Positions 25,796 to 34,577 of a DNA stretch of 64,000 bases are shown here, one piece after another; positions within the stretch are counted from its first letter, which is position 1; each line of letters begins with the position of its first letter. The notes beneath the pieces are model-generated. The model did not search any database. It had not been told where the DNA came from and worked only from the letters and a program-made list of their open reading frames with translations. Made by a program: the position numbers and the translations under genes. Origin of the DNA: Candidatus Defluviilinea proxima (lineage in GTDB: Bacteria; Chloroflexota; Anaerolineae; Anaerolineales; Villigracilaceae); NCBI GenBank assembly GCA_016721115.1, contig JADKIW010000001.1, forward strand, positions 1,007,501 through 1,071,500, in the 5' to 3' direction.

Positions 25796-25812
25796 CTGAG
25801 GACCGTCCTCAG
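25796..25812 (-). promoter_or_regulatory. Inverted repeat upstream of pilin copy 2
   Basis: CTGAGGACCGTCCTCAG, an 8-bp perfect dyad with a one-base centre, about 29 nt before the ATG. It is the counterpart of 25426-25443. Confidence 0.5.
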
Positions 25813-25995
25813 CTTACTAATCATTCTAGTCTGTTCCTATTTTTTTTCAAGCATTAACAAAATGGTAAATTTTACATTCTTGTAAGAAATTTACGTTAGG
25901 TACTAGACAGCAATAGCCAAAATACGTTACAGGTTTCTCTTAGCGGTTTATTATAAATACCCACCCAATAACCCCATATCCATTAAAATGGTCGC

Positions 25996-26649
25996 ATGTT
26001 AAAACGGATATTAAAATTTCTCTGGCGGGTAATTCTTTTTGCAGGAGCCGTCGGCCTGCTGGGATTACTCCTGCCACGCCTAATCACTACGCTATACGCA
26101 TGGAATAAGATTTACACAGCCGATAGTGCGCCATCAGAGCGTGTTGCGATCGTCTTTGGGGCAGGGTTGCGCTATGACGGAACCCCAACTGCTGTACTAC
26201 GTGACCGGGTGGAGACAGGGGCCGCCTTGTATTTCAGCGGAAAAGTTGAAAAACTCTTAATGAGCGGCGACAATAGGGTTGTGGAATATAACGAGCCAGA
26301 ATCGATGCGTCAATATGCCATCTCGCTCGGGGTTCCGAATGAGGCGATTGTCTTGGATTACGCCGGTAGGCGTACCTATGATACTTGTTATAGAGCAAAA
26401 GCTATTTTTGGGGTACAAAACACCATTTTAGTAACGCAAAAATTCCACCTAGCACGGGCTTTATTTCTTTGTAATTCTCTGGGAATAAAAGCTGTTGGGG
26501 TGGAGGCAAATAATTTGACGTATCGAAAAAGTTCCCTCCTCATTTGGAATATTCGTGAGCAACTAGCCACATTTACTGCCTTTATGGATGTTTATGTAGA
26601 TAAACCGCTCCCAGTTTTGGGACAAGCAGAGCCGATTTTTACAGATTGA
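25996..26649 (+). CDS. YdcF/SanA-like DUF218 membrane protein
   Basis: A 217-aa protein with one N-terminal membrane helix (about 9-32) and a DUF218 domain: RVAIVFGAGLRYDG, LLMSGDNR, YDTCYRA, ILVTQKFHLARALF. SanA/ElyC relatives act in envelope integrity. TAAAAT (25984-25989) lies 6 nt before the ATG, so the message appears leaderless. It abuts the putative origin region. Confidence 0.9.
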   Translation: MLKRILKFLWRVILFAGAVGLLGLLLPRLITTLYAWNKIYTADSAPSERVAIVFGAGLRYDGTPTAVLRDRVETGAALYFSGKVEKLLMSGDNRVVEYNEPESMRQYAISLGVPNEAIVLDYAGRRTYDTCYRAKAIFGVQNTILVTQKFHLARALFLCNSLGIKAVGVEANNLTYRKSSLLIWNIREQLATFTAFMDVYVDKPLPVLGQAEPIFTD

Positions 26650-27118
26650 CCCGTAAAATTTATCCACAGTACCCTCTTTCACGCTTTGTAGACCCCAAAA
26701 TATCCCCTTCCGGTACTAGATTCATGCCCATATTTGGGGGGGGATACCTTTCATGCTTGTTTGTTCAGACAACCAATTTGTGGATAAGTGCCGGTTATTT
26801 GTGGATAAGTGCCTCTCCTTGTGGACAAGTGGGGAAAAGTGCCCGTTATGAAACTGTAATGCACCCCCATATATGGGGGAGGCCGGTAGCTCCAGTCAAA
26901 ATATAGAATTTGCTAAAACACCACCCAACATGTGGATAGGTTGTGAGTAGATTATCCAGAATCCTTCCACAGGTGAGGAAAGGCTGGTTTGTTGAATCAA
27001 GCCTACATCCAGAGTGATGCGTGGTTAGGGCCCCCATATCTTCGGTTTGTACGGGTTTGTCCACACTATCCACACCCCCTACTACTATTACGAATCCATA
27101 TACTCTATATTAAGTTGC
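26650..27118. other. Candidate replication origin (oriC): DnaA-box cluster
   Basis: A gene-free stretch with eight DnaA-type boxes. Perfect matches to TTATCCACA are at 26660 (plus), 26779 and 26800 (minus). One-mismatch boxes are at 26820, 26931 (minus), 26952, 27057 and 27066 (plus). The three at 26779, 26800 and 26820 are phased by 21 and 20 bp. An A+T-rich tract follows at about 27083-27150 and could be the unwinding element. A perfect palindrome CCCCCATATATGGGGG lies at 26864-26879. No credible gene is present. Confidence 0.65.
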
Positions 27119-27147
27119 TTGAATATAAAGGGTAAATCTTGTACAAT
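27119..27147 (+). promoter_or_regulatory. Promoter of spoVS
   Basis: TTGAAT (27119-27124), 17 bp, TACAAT (27142-27147), followed by a 42-nt leader with GGGAGG. Confidence 0.75.
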
Positions 27148-27189
27148 GCTTTTAAGTACAGCCCCTTTTTCATTGTTGGGAGGTTCCCC

Positions 27190-27450
27190 ATGGAGATGAT
27201 TAAAGTTTCTGCTAACTCCCGTACTTCTGCTGTTGCTGGGGCAATTGCGGGTGTCTTCCGTGAAAATAAACGCGCGGAAGTGCAGGCGATTGGTGCCGGA
27301 GCGGTTAATCAGGCGGTGAAGGCTCTGGTGCTGGCAATCGGATATCTGAAGAATGATGGGTTGGATGTAGTGTGTGTACCCGAATTCGCAGATGTGACGA
27401 TTGATGATAAGGTTCGGACGGCGATCAAGATGGTGATCGAGCCACGATAG
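27190..27450 (+). CDS. spoVS: Stage V sporulation protein S homologue
   Basis: An 86-aa Alba-like protein (KVSANSRTSAVAGAIAG, AIGAGAVNQAVKALVLA), nearly full family length. SpoVS is found in many non-sporulating bacteria, where its role is poorly known; the Alba-like fold suggests nucleic-acid binding. ATG 27190 fits the GGGAGG ribosome site better than the upstream frame from 27139, which begins inside the promoter. Its position beside the DnaA-box cluster may be meaningful. Confidence 0.95.
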   Translation: MEMIKVSANSRTSAVAGAIAGVFRENKRAEVQAIGAGAVNQAVKALVLAIGYLKNDGLDVVCVPEFADVTIDDKVRTAIKMVIEPR

Positions 27451-27462
27451 TTCGTCTGTACT

Positions 27463-27492
27463 TTGGACATTCCACCATCGGGGGGCTATAAT
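27463..27492 (+). promoter_or_regulatory. Promoter of the large surface protein
   Basis: TTGGAC (27463-27468), 18 bp, TATAAT (27487-27492). Confidence 0.65.
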
Positions 27493-27547
27493 GTAAGAAC
27501 TTCTCTCGCTTCTTGCGCAGGGACATCTGCCTCAGCGTTCTGATACC

Positions 27548-30500
27548 ATGCCTTCTCTGAAACCTATTATGCGCCTTCGCCAGCCCTTTTCCCGCTCTTT
27601 ATTCTTTCTTTTTCTCTTAACCTGCCTGTTGACTGGGCTGGTCGGGGTTGTGGATAATTCTGTACCTGTAAAGGCGGCGTCTTCGAATATTGTTATTAGT
27701 CAAGTTTATGGCGGTGGGGGAAACTCAGGTGCGACTTATACGAACGATTATGTGGAATTGTTCAATCTTGGTGCTACTACAGTCTCTCTTTCAGGTTGGT
27801 CAATTCAGTATGCATCAGCAACGAGTACATCATGGGCTACAACAAACCTTAGCGGATCGATTGCACCAGGTCAATATTACCTTGTTCAACTGGCTGGCGG
27901 GGCGAATGGTAGCACTTTACCTACACCTGACCTTAGTGGTTCGTTAAATTTAAGTTCCACAGATGGCAAGGTGGCATTAGTAAGCTCAACAACGGCCTTA
28001 ACAGGGAACGGTTGTCCGTTTGCAGGGAGCGTTATTGATTTTGTTGGATATGGTACTGCTGATTGTAGTGAAACAACAAATGCTCCTGCACCAAGCAGTA
28101 CTACAGCTGATATGCGAGTTGATGCATGCAGGGATATAGATAACAACAGCGTTGAGTTTTCAGCTAACCCAACAAATCCTCACAATTCAGCTACACTTCC
28201 TGTACCCTGCCTTCGGGTAATAAATGTTGACTCGACAAGTGCTTCTCCATGGACATATACAGCAGGAGCCAATATTACGATAGCTGTAACATTTAGCAAT
28301 GCTGTAACAGTAGATCTGACGAATGGTTCACCGACACTTGCCCTTGAAACTGGATCAACAGATACAAGAGCGACTTATGCGGGTGGAAGTGGAACTTCTA
28401 CGCTAACTTTTAATTACTTAGTAGCATCAGGAGATACTTCTGGGGATTTAGATTATGTTGCAACGAACTCACTTTCTCTAAATGGCAGTACTATTACTGG
28501 TGCGGCCGGTGATGCTAGTTTAACTCTTCCCACCCCAACTGTAACATGTCCATCTCTAACAACACCATGTTCTCTTGGCGCCAATAAAGACATTAGGATT
28601 GATAATGGAAATGGTGTTGCTCCAAGCATACTGTCTTTTGCTCGCCAGCCTGCCAGTTCTTTGCCTACAAGGGCAGACAGCCTTGTTTTTCGCGTTACTT
28701 TCAATGAGGCTGTAATTGGCGTAGACACAGGTGATTTTATTGTGACGGGAACAACAGCAACTCCACCAGTCTCTGTAACATTGATTAGCAGTGGAATATA
28801 TGATGTGACGGTTTCTGGAGGCAATCTAAATAATTTAAACGGAACCGTTGGCCTGAATTTGAATGCAGGCCAAAACATAACCGATGCTGTTCTTATTCCC
28901 CTTCCCAACGGGGAGCCGACCATAGATGAGACCTACACATTAGACAATACACCTCCAACAGTGACAATTGATCAATCATCAAGTCAAATGGACCCAACAT
29001 CGGTTACGCCGATCAATTTTGATGTTGTGTTTTCTGAAGACATTGATGTTAGCACTTTTACTGCTGCCGATATTTCGTTATCTGGAACTGCGACTTTTGC
29101 AACTTGGGGTATAGTTGATTCAGGTAATCATCGAAACTTCACCATATCAGCCACATCGATCTCTCCAAACGGAACGGTCATTCCCCGGATTGTGGCAAAC
29201 CGAGTTTCAGATTTGGCAGGTAATCTTAACGCTGTAAATAGCACGACTGTTACAGATGGTTCCGTTACTTTTGGAGATACAACTGCCCCTACCGTTACTA
29301 TCAACCAAGCAAGTGGACAAGCAGACCCTACCGCATCTTTTCCTGTTAACTTTACCGTCGTATTTTCCGAGCCCATCAGCTCCAGTATATTCACGTCATC
29401 TGATATCACACAAAATGGAACTGCAACCGGGGTCTCATGGAGTATTACGAATTCAGGTGATAACAGAACTTTCACCGTTTCTGCTACTGCAGCAATAACA
29501 GGAACGATACAGCCTTCCATTGCGGCAAATCGCGTCACGGACTTGGTAGGAAATAATAACACTGCGAGTACAAGCACAGATAATACAGTTGTTTATGAAA
29601 CTACTCGCCCCAGTGTTACTGTAAATCAGGCAGTTGCGCAAGCCGACCCAACCAGTGTCTTACCGATCAACTTCACAGTGGTATTTTCCGAACCTATCAA
29701 TACTAGTACCTTTGCAGTGGCGGATATTACCCAAGCCGGAACAGCAACAGGTATCACTTGGGTGATTACTGATTCAGGCGATCATAGAATGTTCACGCTT
29801 TCTGCAACTAATCTGGGCACTAAAGGAACTTTAATCCCAGCTATTGGCGTGAACAAAGTGACAGATCTTGCTGGAAACAATAATCTTGCTAGCACAAGCA
29901 CTGACAACTCGGTCACTTCTACAGCTGTACTCCCAACACCCACGCGGACTCCAACACGGACGCCAACAACGACCCCTACACTGGGTATCATTATTAGCGA
30001 GGTAGCTTGGATGGGGACATCGTCCTCTACTTCTGGTGATGAGTGGGTTGAGCTTTATAACGGCGGTTCAACAGTTGTTGATCTGAGCAATTGGACGCTT
30101 GAGTCGACCGATGGCGCAATCGACATTACCTTTTTGTCTACTGACCCGAATCACACCATTAATCCGGGGGCATATTTTATATTGGCCAAGGCAGGTACTT
30201 TTACAGACGTGACCATCAATAAGACTATCACCGCCTCATTCAGCGATGGTGGCAAGTCTTTGGAATTGAGAAATAGTGCAGGTGTTCTGATCGATACTGC
30301 CAATTCAAACGGTGGAGCATGGCCTGCTGGCAAAACAACATCCACCATATATGCCACAATGGAGCGCCATGCAGGGACTACACTCGATATAGATGCCAAT
30401 TGGTATACCTTTGCGGGAACGCCTACAACACACGCTCGTGACGGTATAAAATTGGTGTATGGTACGCCAGGATATGCTAACTGGGCGGCTTCTGTCACAG

Positions 30501-31201
30501 CTACACCTTCACCTATCCCTACAGGGACGCGTGCACCCACTAAGACTGCTACATTAGCACCTCCCCCGCCTCCACCTCTCCTTGCGATCAACGAGTTTGT
30601 TCCACGTCCCGGACATGATTGGAACAACGATGGTGTGGTCAACACCGGTGACGAATACATTGAATTGCTCAATCACGGTGTGATCGATGTGAATTTGAGC
30701 AACTACAGGCTAGATGATGAAGCTAATGTTGGGTCGCCACTTTACAGCCTTCCATCTGTCACATTGAAACCCGGCGAACGGGTAGTCTTCTACGGCAAAG
30801 AGACAGGATTACTCCTTGGCGATGGCGGTGACGGAGTCCGTTTGCTTAAGTCAAATGGGCAGTTGGTGGATGCTTACAATTACTCTGTCGTAGATTTCCC
30901 CGATCAATCGTATTGCCGCTTGCCGGATAACGGCGGTGCGGATGATTGGAATACGAACTGTTACCCCACACCTGGATTGCAAAATTCGTTAAGCGGCACA
31001 GTGCTCAGGCCTCCCACACAGAACGATGAAGATAATCCGTTATGCCCCATTGCGGATACACTCCCGCAAGAGTTTGTCCTTGCGGAGTGCTCCCCCTTTG
31101 GCAATAACATCTGGAGCCGATATTATTGGGATAAGTTCGGTTGGTACGGCGAAAAATCCCTATTGAATGTGAATAGCAAGTGGGATGTGTACGCGGATTA
31201 A
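27548..31201 (+). CDS. Large secreted surface protein with lamin-tail and Ig-like domains
   Basis: A 1217-aa protein with a signal peptide (about 15-45). A first lamin-tail domain (NIVISQVYGGGGNSGATYT...DYVELFN) is followed by beta-rich Ig-like modules, three of which (about residues 475-790) are near-repeats starting V-T-I/V-N/D-Q and carrying FTVVFSEPI. A TPT linker (about 800-815) leads to a second lamin-tail domain (IIISEVAWMG...DEWVELYN), a proline stretch and a third (LLAINEFVP...DEYIELLN). No catalytic domain or sorting signal is visible. It is probably a surface adhesin or exopolymer protein (inference). Confidence 0.85.
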   Translation: MPSLKPIMRLRQPFSRSLFFLFLLTCLLTGLVGVVDNSVPVKAASSNIVISQVYGGGGNSGATYTNDYVELFNLGATTVSLSGWSIQYASATSTSWATTNLSGSIAPGQYYLVQLAGGANGSTLPTPDLSGSLNLSSTDGKVALVSSTTALTGNGCPFAGSVIDFVGYGTADCSETTNAPAPSSTTADMRVDACRDIDNNSVEFSANPTNPHNSATLPVPCLRVINVDSTSASPWTYTAGANITIAVTFSNAVTVDLTNGSPTLALETGSTDTRATYAGGSGTSTLTFNYLVASGDTSGDLDYVATNSLSLNGSTITGAAGDASLTLPTPTVTCPSLTTPCSLGANKDIRIDNGNGVAPSILSFARQPASSLPTRADSLVFRVTFNEAVIGVDTGDFIVTGTTATPPVSVTLISSGIYDVTVSGGNLNNLNGTVGLNLNAGQNITDAVLIPLPNGEPTIDETYTLDNTPPTVTIDQSSSQMDPTSVTPINFDVVFSEDIDVSTFTAADISLSGTATFATWGIVDSGNHRNFTISATSISPNGTVIPRIVANRVSDLAGNLNAVNSTTVTDGSVTFGDTTAPTVTINQASGQADPTASFPVNFTVVFSEPISSSIFTSSDITQNGTATGVSWSITNSGDNRTFTVSATAAITGTIQPSIAANRVTDLVGNNNTASTSTDNTVVYETTRPSVTVNQAVAQADPTSVLPINFTVVFSEPINTSTFAVADITQAGTATGITWVITDSGDHRMFTLSATNLGTKGTLIPAIGVNKVTDLAGNNNLASTSTDNSVTSTAVLPTPTRTPTRTPTTTPTLGIIISEVAWMGTSSSTSGDEWVELYNGGSTVVDLSNWTLESTDGAIDITFLSTDPNHTINPGAYFILAKAGTFTDVTINKTITASFSDGGKSLELRNSAGVLIDTANSNGGAWPAGKTTSTIYATMERHAGTTLDIDANWYTFAGTPTTHARDGIKLVYGTPGYANWAASVTATPSPIPTGTRAPTKTATLAPPPPPPLLAINEFVPRPGHDWNNDGVVNTGDEYIELLNHGVIDVNLSNYRLDDEANVGSPLYSLPSVTLKPGERVVFYGKETGLLLGDGGDGVRLLKSNGQLVDAYNYSVVDFPDQSYCRLPDNGGADDWNTNCYPTPGLQNSLSGTVLRPPTQNDEDNPLCPIADTLPQEFVLAECSPFGNNIWSRYYWDKFGWYGEKSLLNVNSKWDVYAD

Positions 31202-31262
31202 ACTGTTGAATGTCTTTGTGATTTACATAAACAAGAACTGTCGAGAGCAAGCTGTAACTTAA

Positions 31263-31616
31263 ATGAGACCAAAAGAATTGTTCAAAGCAAGATTCTCACG
31301 ATTGCGAATCAAATTAAGCGCGTCAAGTTCTGCAAAGACTGCCTTCATTGTTGGGCTATTATCTCCATTAGTAGCTTTTGGGGGGCTGATGACAGCATTT
31401 TTGGCTGCATTATATAATGAAGAAAGATTCGAGCCTCTAGCAATCATGACACCGATTCTGCTAATTGGCTTAACTGTTCCCGTTATCTTTTGTCTTGTTG
31501 GTATTACACTCGGAATTATCGGAGTAAAATCTGAACAACGAAATACCGCTATTGCTGGAATTGTTATTTCAGGACTAACATTATTTTTCGGTTTTGGTTC
31601 ATTATTTTTCCGCTGA
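31263..31616 (+). CDS. DUF4190-like small membrane protein
   Basis: A 117-aa protein with two hydrophobic segments of a DUF4190-like pattern: LSPLVAFGGLMTAFLAAL and LVGITLGIIGVKSEQRNTAIAGIVISGL. Unknown function. It is noticeably A+T-rich compared with housekeeping neighbours and begins a patch of small unknown genes. Confidence 0.65.
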   Translation: MRPKELFKARFSRLRIKLSASSSAKTAFIVGLLSPLVAFGGLMTAFLAALYNEERFEPLAIMTPILLIGLTVPVIFCLVGITLGIIGVKSEQRNTAIAGIVISGLTLFFGFGSLFFR

Positions 31617-31730
31617 CTACTAAGGGAACAAGTAAATCAATCTTCGGTATTTGGCTTCGAATTTATCTTGCTTTCAAGCAGAGTCCACACCAGCCCAGCG
31701 CGGGTAACACAGATTTTTAGAAAGGATACT

Positions 31731-31767
31731 GAAAAATGTATTCGAATAGGACTTGACCCGTTAACCG
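31731..31767 (+). repeat. Diverged direct repeat, copy A
   Basis: About 37 bp centred on GAATAGGACTTGACCC, matching 32848-32883 with a few differences, 1.1 kb away. The two copies bracket the two small genes at 31973 and 32466. Confidence 0.6.
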
Positions 31768-31774
31768 CTAGGTT

Positions 31775-31791
31775 CCTGGTTCGAGTCTAGG
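31775..31791 (+). other. tRNA-like T-arm remnant
   Basis: CCTGG-TTCGAGT-CTAGG forms a 5-bp stem around a 7-nt loop of T-arm type. Just upstream CCGTTAA resembles an Asn anticodon loop. No acceptor or D-arm is present, so this is a fragment and not a functional tRNA. Confidence 0.4.
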
Positions 31792-31972
31792 TTGAGAAGC
31801 TTTTGACCAAAAAAATTGCCTTTAGCTTTTTAGCTAGGGGTATTTTTATCGTAAAATATCTTCGTACAAAGCTTTACCTGTGCCCACCCACCCGTAAGTA
31901 ACGCTAGCCGTTGGGTCGCCGTATACCACAAATAGAAATTTGAAAACCTGAAGATAAAAAGGAATTGAAATA

Positions 31973-32290
31973 ATGACAGTAAATTATGAAGATTTATACA
32001 TAATTAGAATGCCTCTAGATCAAACCCTTCAATTGACGCAGAAAGTATTGTGGATGATGGGATCTACCATATCTCAGGTAAATGGCGAACAAGGAATAAT
32101 AAAAGGTAAGATGGGCTTGACATTTAGATCTTGGGGGGAGGAAATCAGTGTAAGGGTAATAGTCATAGAAAATGGTTGTCAGGTCAATGTTAAGAGTCAA
32201 TCGTCTTTGTGGACGACCATTTTCGATTGGGGAAAGAATGCCGAGAATGTGATGCGATTTGAACAAGGATTAAAAATATTTTCTAATTAA
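31973..32290 (+). CDS. Conserved-looking 105-aa protein of unknown function
   Basis: A soluble alpha/beta protein: an N-terminal helix (LDQTLQLTQKVLWMMG), then strands (GIIKGKMGLTFRSWGEEISVRVIV) and an SSLWTTIFDWGKNAENV motif. A strand-rich lipid- or membrane-binding fold is possible, but I cannot name a family. AAGGAATTGAA gives a usable ribosome site. It lies inside the repeat-bracketed A+T-rich patch. Confidence 0.65.
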   Translation: MTVNYEDLYIIRMPLDQTLQLTQKVLWMMGSTISQVNGEQGIIKGKMGLTFRSWGEEISVRVIVIENGCQVNVKSQSSLWTTIFDWGKNAENVMRFEQGLKIFSN

Positions 32291-32465
32291 TCGCTTTCCA
32301 AAAACGTTGGGAAGAACTGATGTTGAAATATATGTATACAAAGTTGTTTTTATCTCATACTGCCTGTAATCCATTAGGCGATAAAATGGCGGCTGAACAT
32401 TTGGTTGGGCGACTCGTTGCAAATACAAGAAACTAAAAGAACAAATTGTTTTGATAAGGATTAAT

Positions 32466-32780
32466 ATGGGTATTATGAATTTGAAGATGCTAAATCGGCT
32501 GTTTGGTGATGATGAGGAATTCTGGGCAAAAGTGAAAAATCAAAACAAACACGTTGAGTATCTAAACGAACTCTTTAAGAGACAGGCAATTCAATCACTA
32601 TTATTGATTCTTTATTTCATTCTCGCTATGGTAGGAGCATTTATGAGAGATACTTTTTTGATGGCAATGGATCTCTTCTTTTTGTTTGGATTTGGAATGT
32701 TATATATAGATACCACGTCAAAAATAAGAATGATCAGACTTTATGAATTACTATCCACAATCGATGAAAAGCCTATGTAA
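32466..32780 (+). CDS. Small two-helix membrane protein of unknown function
   Basis: A 104-aa protein: charged N-terminal 40 residues (DDEEFWAKVKNQNKHVEYL), then two hydrophobic helices forming a hairpin and a short charged tail. ATG 32466 fits AAGGATTAAT upstream; the TTG at 32451 does not. No recognisable family. It sits in the repeat-bracketed A+T-rich patch. Confidence 0.6.
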   Translation: MGIMNLKMLNRLFGDDEEFWAKVKNQNKHVEYLNELFKRQAIQSLLLILYFILAMVGAFMRDTFLMAMDLFFLFGFGMLYIDTTSKIRMIRLYELLSTIDEKPM

Positions 32781-32847
32781 AGACAGGTAGCCACTCAGTA
32801 AAGTGTGTAGCGGACGCTAGAAATTTATACTGTTAGAGATAACATTT

Positions 32848-32883
32848 GAAAACGTACTTGAATAGGACTTGACCCATTAACCG
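32848..32883 (+). repeat. Diverged direct repeat, copy B
   Basis: Matches copy A at 31731-31767 and then diverges; the T-arm that follows copy A is missing here. Confidence 0.6.
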
Positions 32884-32912
32884 TCCAGGTAAGGCAGAGT
32901 ATTGTTTGTAAC

Positions 32913-32951
32913 AAAAAGAGCCTGTCACTTCAAAGTGACAGGCTCTTTTTT
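32913..32951. terminator. Strong bidirectional terminator
   Basis: An 18-bp perfect stem AAAAAGAGCCTGTCACTT with its complement, T runs on both strands, placed at the 3' end of the deoxynucleoside kinase gene. Confidence 0.95.
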
Positions 32952-32956
32952 AACTC

Positions 32957-33625
32957 TCAATCATCTGCGGCGGCGCGGGCTACTTCTTCTGGCTCGAAGA
33001 CCACTTCTTCTTTACCAGTCAACTTATCCTGTACTTTTTCGAGGATCAATTTCAAGTGCCCAGAGTGTGAGACGTAGTCCAAGTCATCGGCAGGGACGGC
33101 GAGGACGGGGCAAAGCGTGAAGTTCTCGATCCATTGTTCGTAGAGGGTGTTTAGCCCCTGCAGGTATTCGGCTGAGATGGTCTGCTCGTAGCCGCGTCCG
33201 CGGTTGGAGATGCGATTTTGCAAAGTGGGGACAGAGGCCCGTAGATAAACGACCAGATCCGGGGGCGGAAGGAGGCGTGATGTCGTTTCGTAGAGTTCAC
33301 GATAGGTTTGATAATCCCGCTGATTGATGTGTCCTTGCAGGAAGAGGTTGTGAGCAAAGATCTCGGCATCTTCATACACGCTTCGATCTTGCACAACAGA
33401 GCTGGGGTGTTGTCCCAATTTGTAATGTGAACGTAGACGGTGTGTGAGGAAGAATACTTGCGAGTGGAAGGCCCATGCCCCCATATCCTTATAGAAATCT
33501 ACAAGGTAGGGATTCTCAGTGACTGGCTCGTAGAATGGTTCCCACCCTAACCGCACACACAGCATTTCCACCAGTGTGGATTTTCCGACGCCGATGTTTC
33601 CTGCTACCGCAATGAATTTTTTCAT
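32957..33625 (-). CDS. Deoxynucleoside kinase
   Basis: A 222-aa deoxyadenosine/deoxyguanosine kinase-type enzyme of nucleotide salvage. P-loop GNIGVGKST near the N-terminus, EPVTENPYL, the DRS motif (QDRSVYEDAEIF) and a LID arginine pair (NRGRGYEQ). ATG 33625 has the strong site GGAGGGT; the longer frame to 33730 would overlap the upstream gene. It follows the DsbA-like gene by 19 nt, so the two are probably co-transcribed. Confidence 0.93.
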   Translation of the reverse strand: MKKFIAVAGNIGVGKSTLVEMLCVRLGWEPFYEPVTENPYLVDFYKDMGAWAFHSQVFFLTHRLRSHYKLGQHPSSVVQDRSVYEDAEIFAHNLFLQGHINQRDYQTYRELYETTSRLLPPPDLVVYLRASVPTLQNRISNRGRGYEQTISAEYLQGLNTLYEQWIENFTLCPVLAVPADDLDYVSHSGHLKLILEKVQDKLTGKEEVVFEPEEVARAAADD

Positions 33626-33644
33626 GCGACCCTCCAAGATGTGT

Positions 33645-34472
33645 TTACTGCGGAATTTCACCCGCCAGTTCCTTATCGATGATCTGCTTGAAAATATCGA
33701 GTGGTTGAGCGCCCACGACCGCAAGCCCATTGATAAAGAATGTGGGTGTTGAGCTTACACCGAGGTTGAGAGCAAAATCACTATCTGATTGAATATCGGA
33801 TGCATATTTGTGGTCTGTAATGCACGCTTCGAATGAAGTTGTATCCAGACTAAGTTCCTGTGCATATTGCAGATAGACTTCCTTGCTCAACGCATCACTG
33901 CTGAATAACTTTTCGTGGAACTGCCAATAGGCATCCTGTTCACCGGCACACAAGGCGGCTTCTGCGGCAGGTTGTGCATCAGGGTGAATGGACGTAAGCG
34001 GCAGGTTGCGATAGACAAATTTGATCTTGCCCGGATACGCGTTCAGCAGAGGTTGATAAACTTCCTGATGCCAGCGTCTGCAAAACGGACATTGGTAATC
34101 ACTGAATTCAATGATGGTGATGGGAGCATCGGCGGGTCCGATGGATGGGAAGCCTTCGGATGCGACTTTATAGCGTGTGAATTGCGGCTGTTGTGTGACA
34201 GGCGCCTCCACTACTGGACCTCCAGCCTGCGCGGCCACAACAGGGATTTCTTTCCCTGAAGCATCGAATCCCCAAACTACATAACCAAGGATCACGCCTG
34301 CGGCAAAAGCGAAAACGGTAATGATCGCGTAAAAATGACTGACCTTGAAAGAGAACATTTCAGCTGGTGCTGATTCTGTGATCACAGGTTCTTCAGCATA
34401 TTCCGGCGTAATCAAAGGCTCTTCGATAAGAGGTTCTTCATCCATTAAATTTTTTGTTGATTTTGTGGGCAT
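33645..34472 (-). CDS. Membrane-anchored DsbA/thioredoxin-like disulfide oxidoreductase
   Basis: A 275-aa protein: Glu-rich cytoplasmic N-terminus, one membrane helix (about 47-69), then a DsbA-like thioredoxin fold with active site CPFC (SDYQCPFCRRWH) and cis-Pro loop GVSSTPTFFING. It would oxidise or isomerise disulfides outside the membrane. A minus-strand TATAAT lies 6 nt before its ATG, suggesting a leaderless message. Confidence 0.93.
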   Translation of the reverse strand: MPTKSTKNLMDEEPLIEEPLITPEYAEEPVITESAPAEMFSFKVSHFYAIITVFAFAAGVILGYVVWGFDASGKEIPVVAAQAGGPVVEAPVTQQPQFTRYKVASEGFPSIGPADAPITIIEFSDYQCPFCRRWHQEVYQPLLNAYPGKIKFVYRNLPLTSIHPDAQPAAEAALCAGEQDAYWQFHEKLFSSDALSKEVYLQYAQELSLDTTSFEACITDHKYASDIQSDSDFALNLGVSSTPTFFINGLAVVGAQPLDIFKQIIDKELAGEIPQ

Positions 34473-34577
34473 GCCGGCATTATAACATGTGGCAGAGTTT
34501 TGCTACTTTAACATTCGATAAGCGTATTTATAGGTGACAGTTACTTACAAAGCATAAAAATTAATTTGGAGGTCGAA

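Larger units (their letters stand above)
31617..31972. other. Gene-free A+T-rich stretch
   Basis: About 355 bp with no supported gene. It holds one copy of a 37-bp direct repeat (31731-31767) and a tRNA-like T-arm (31775-31791). No clear promoter or terminator was found for the gene at 31973. Confidence 0.6.

Noticed and set aside
31740..31800. tRNA gene
   Set aside because: Only a T-arm and part of an anticodon-like loop are present; there is no D-arm or acceptor stem.
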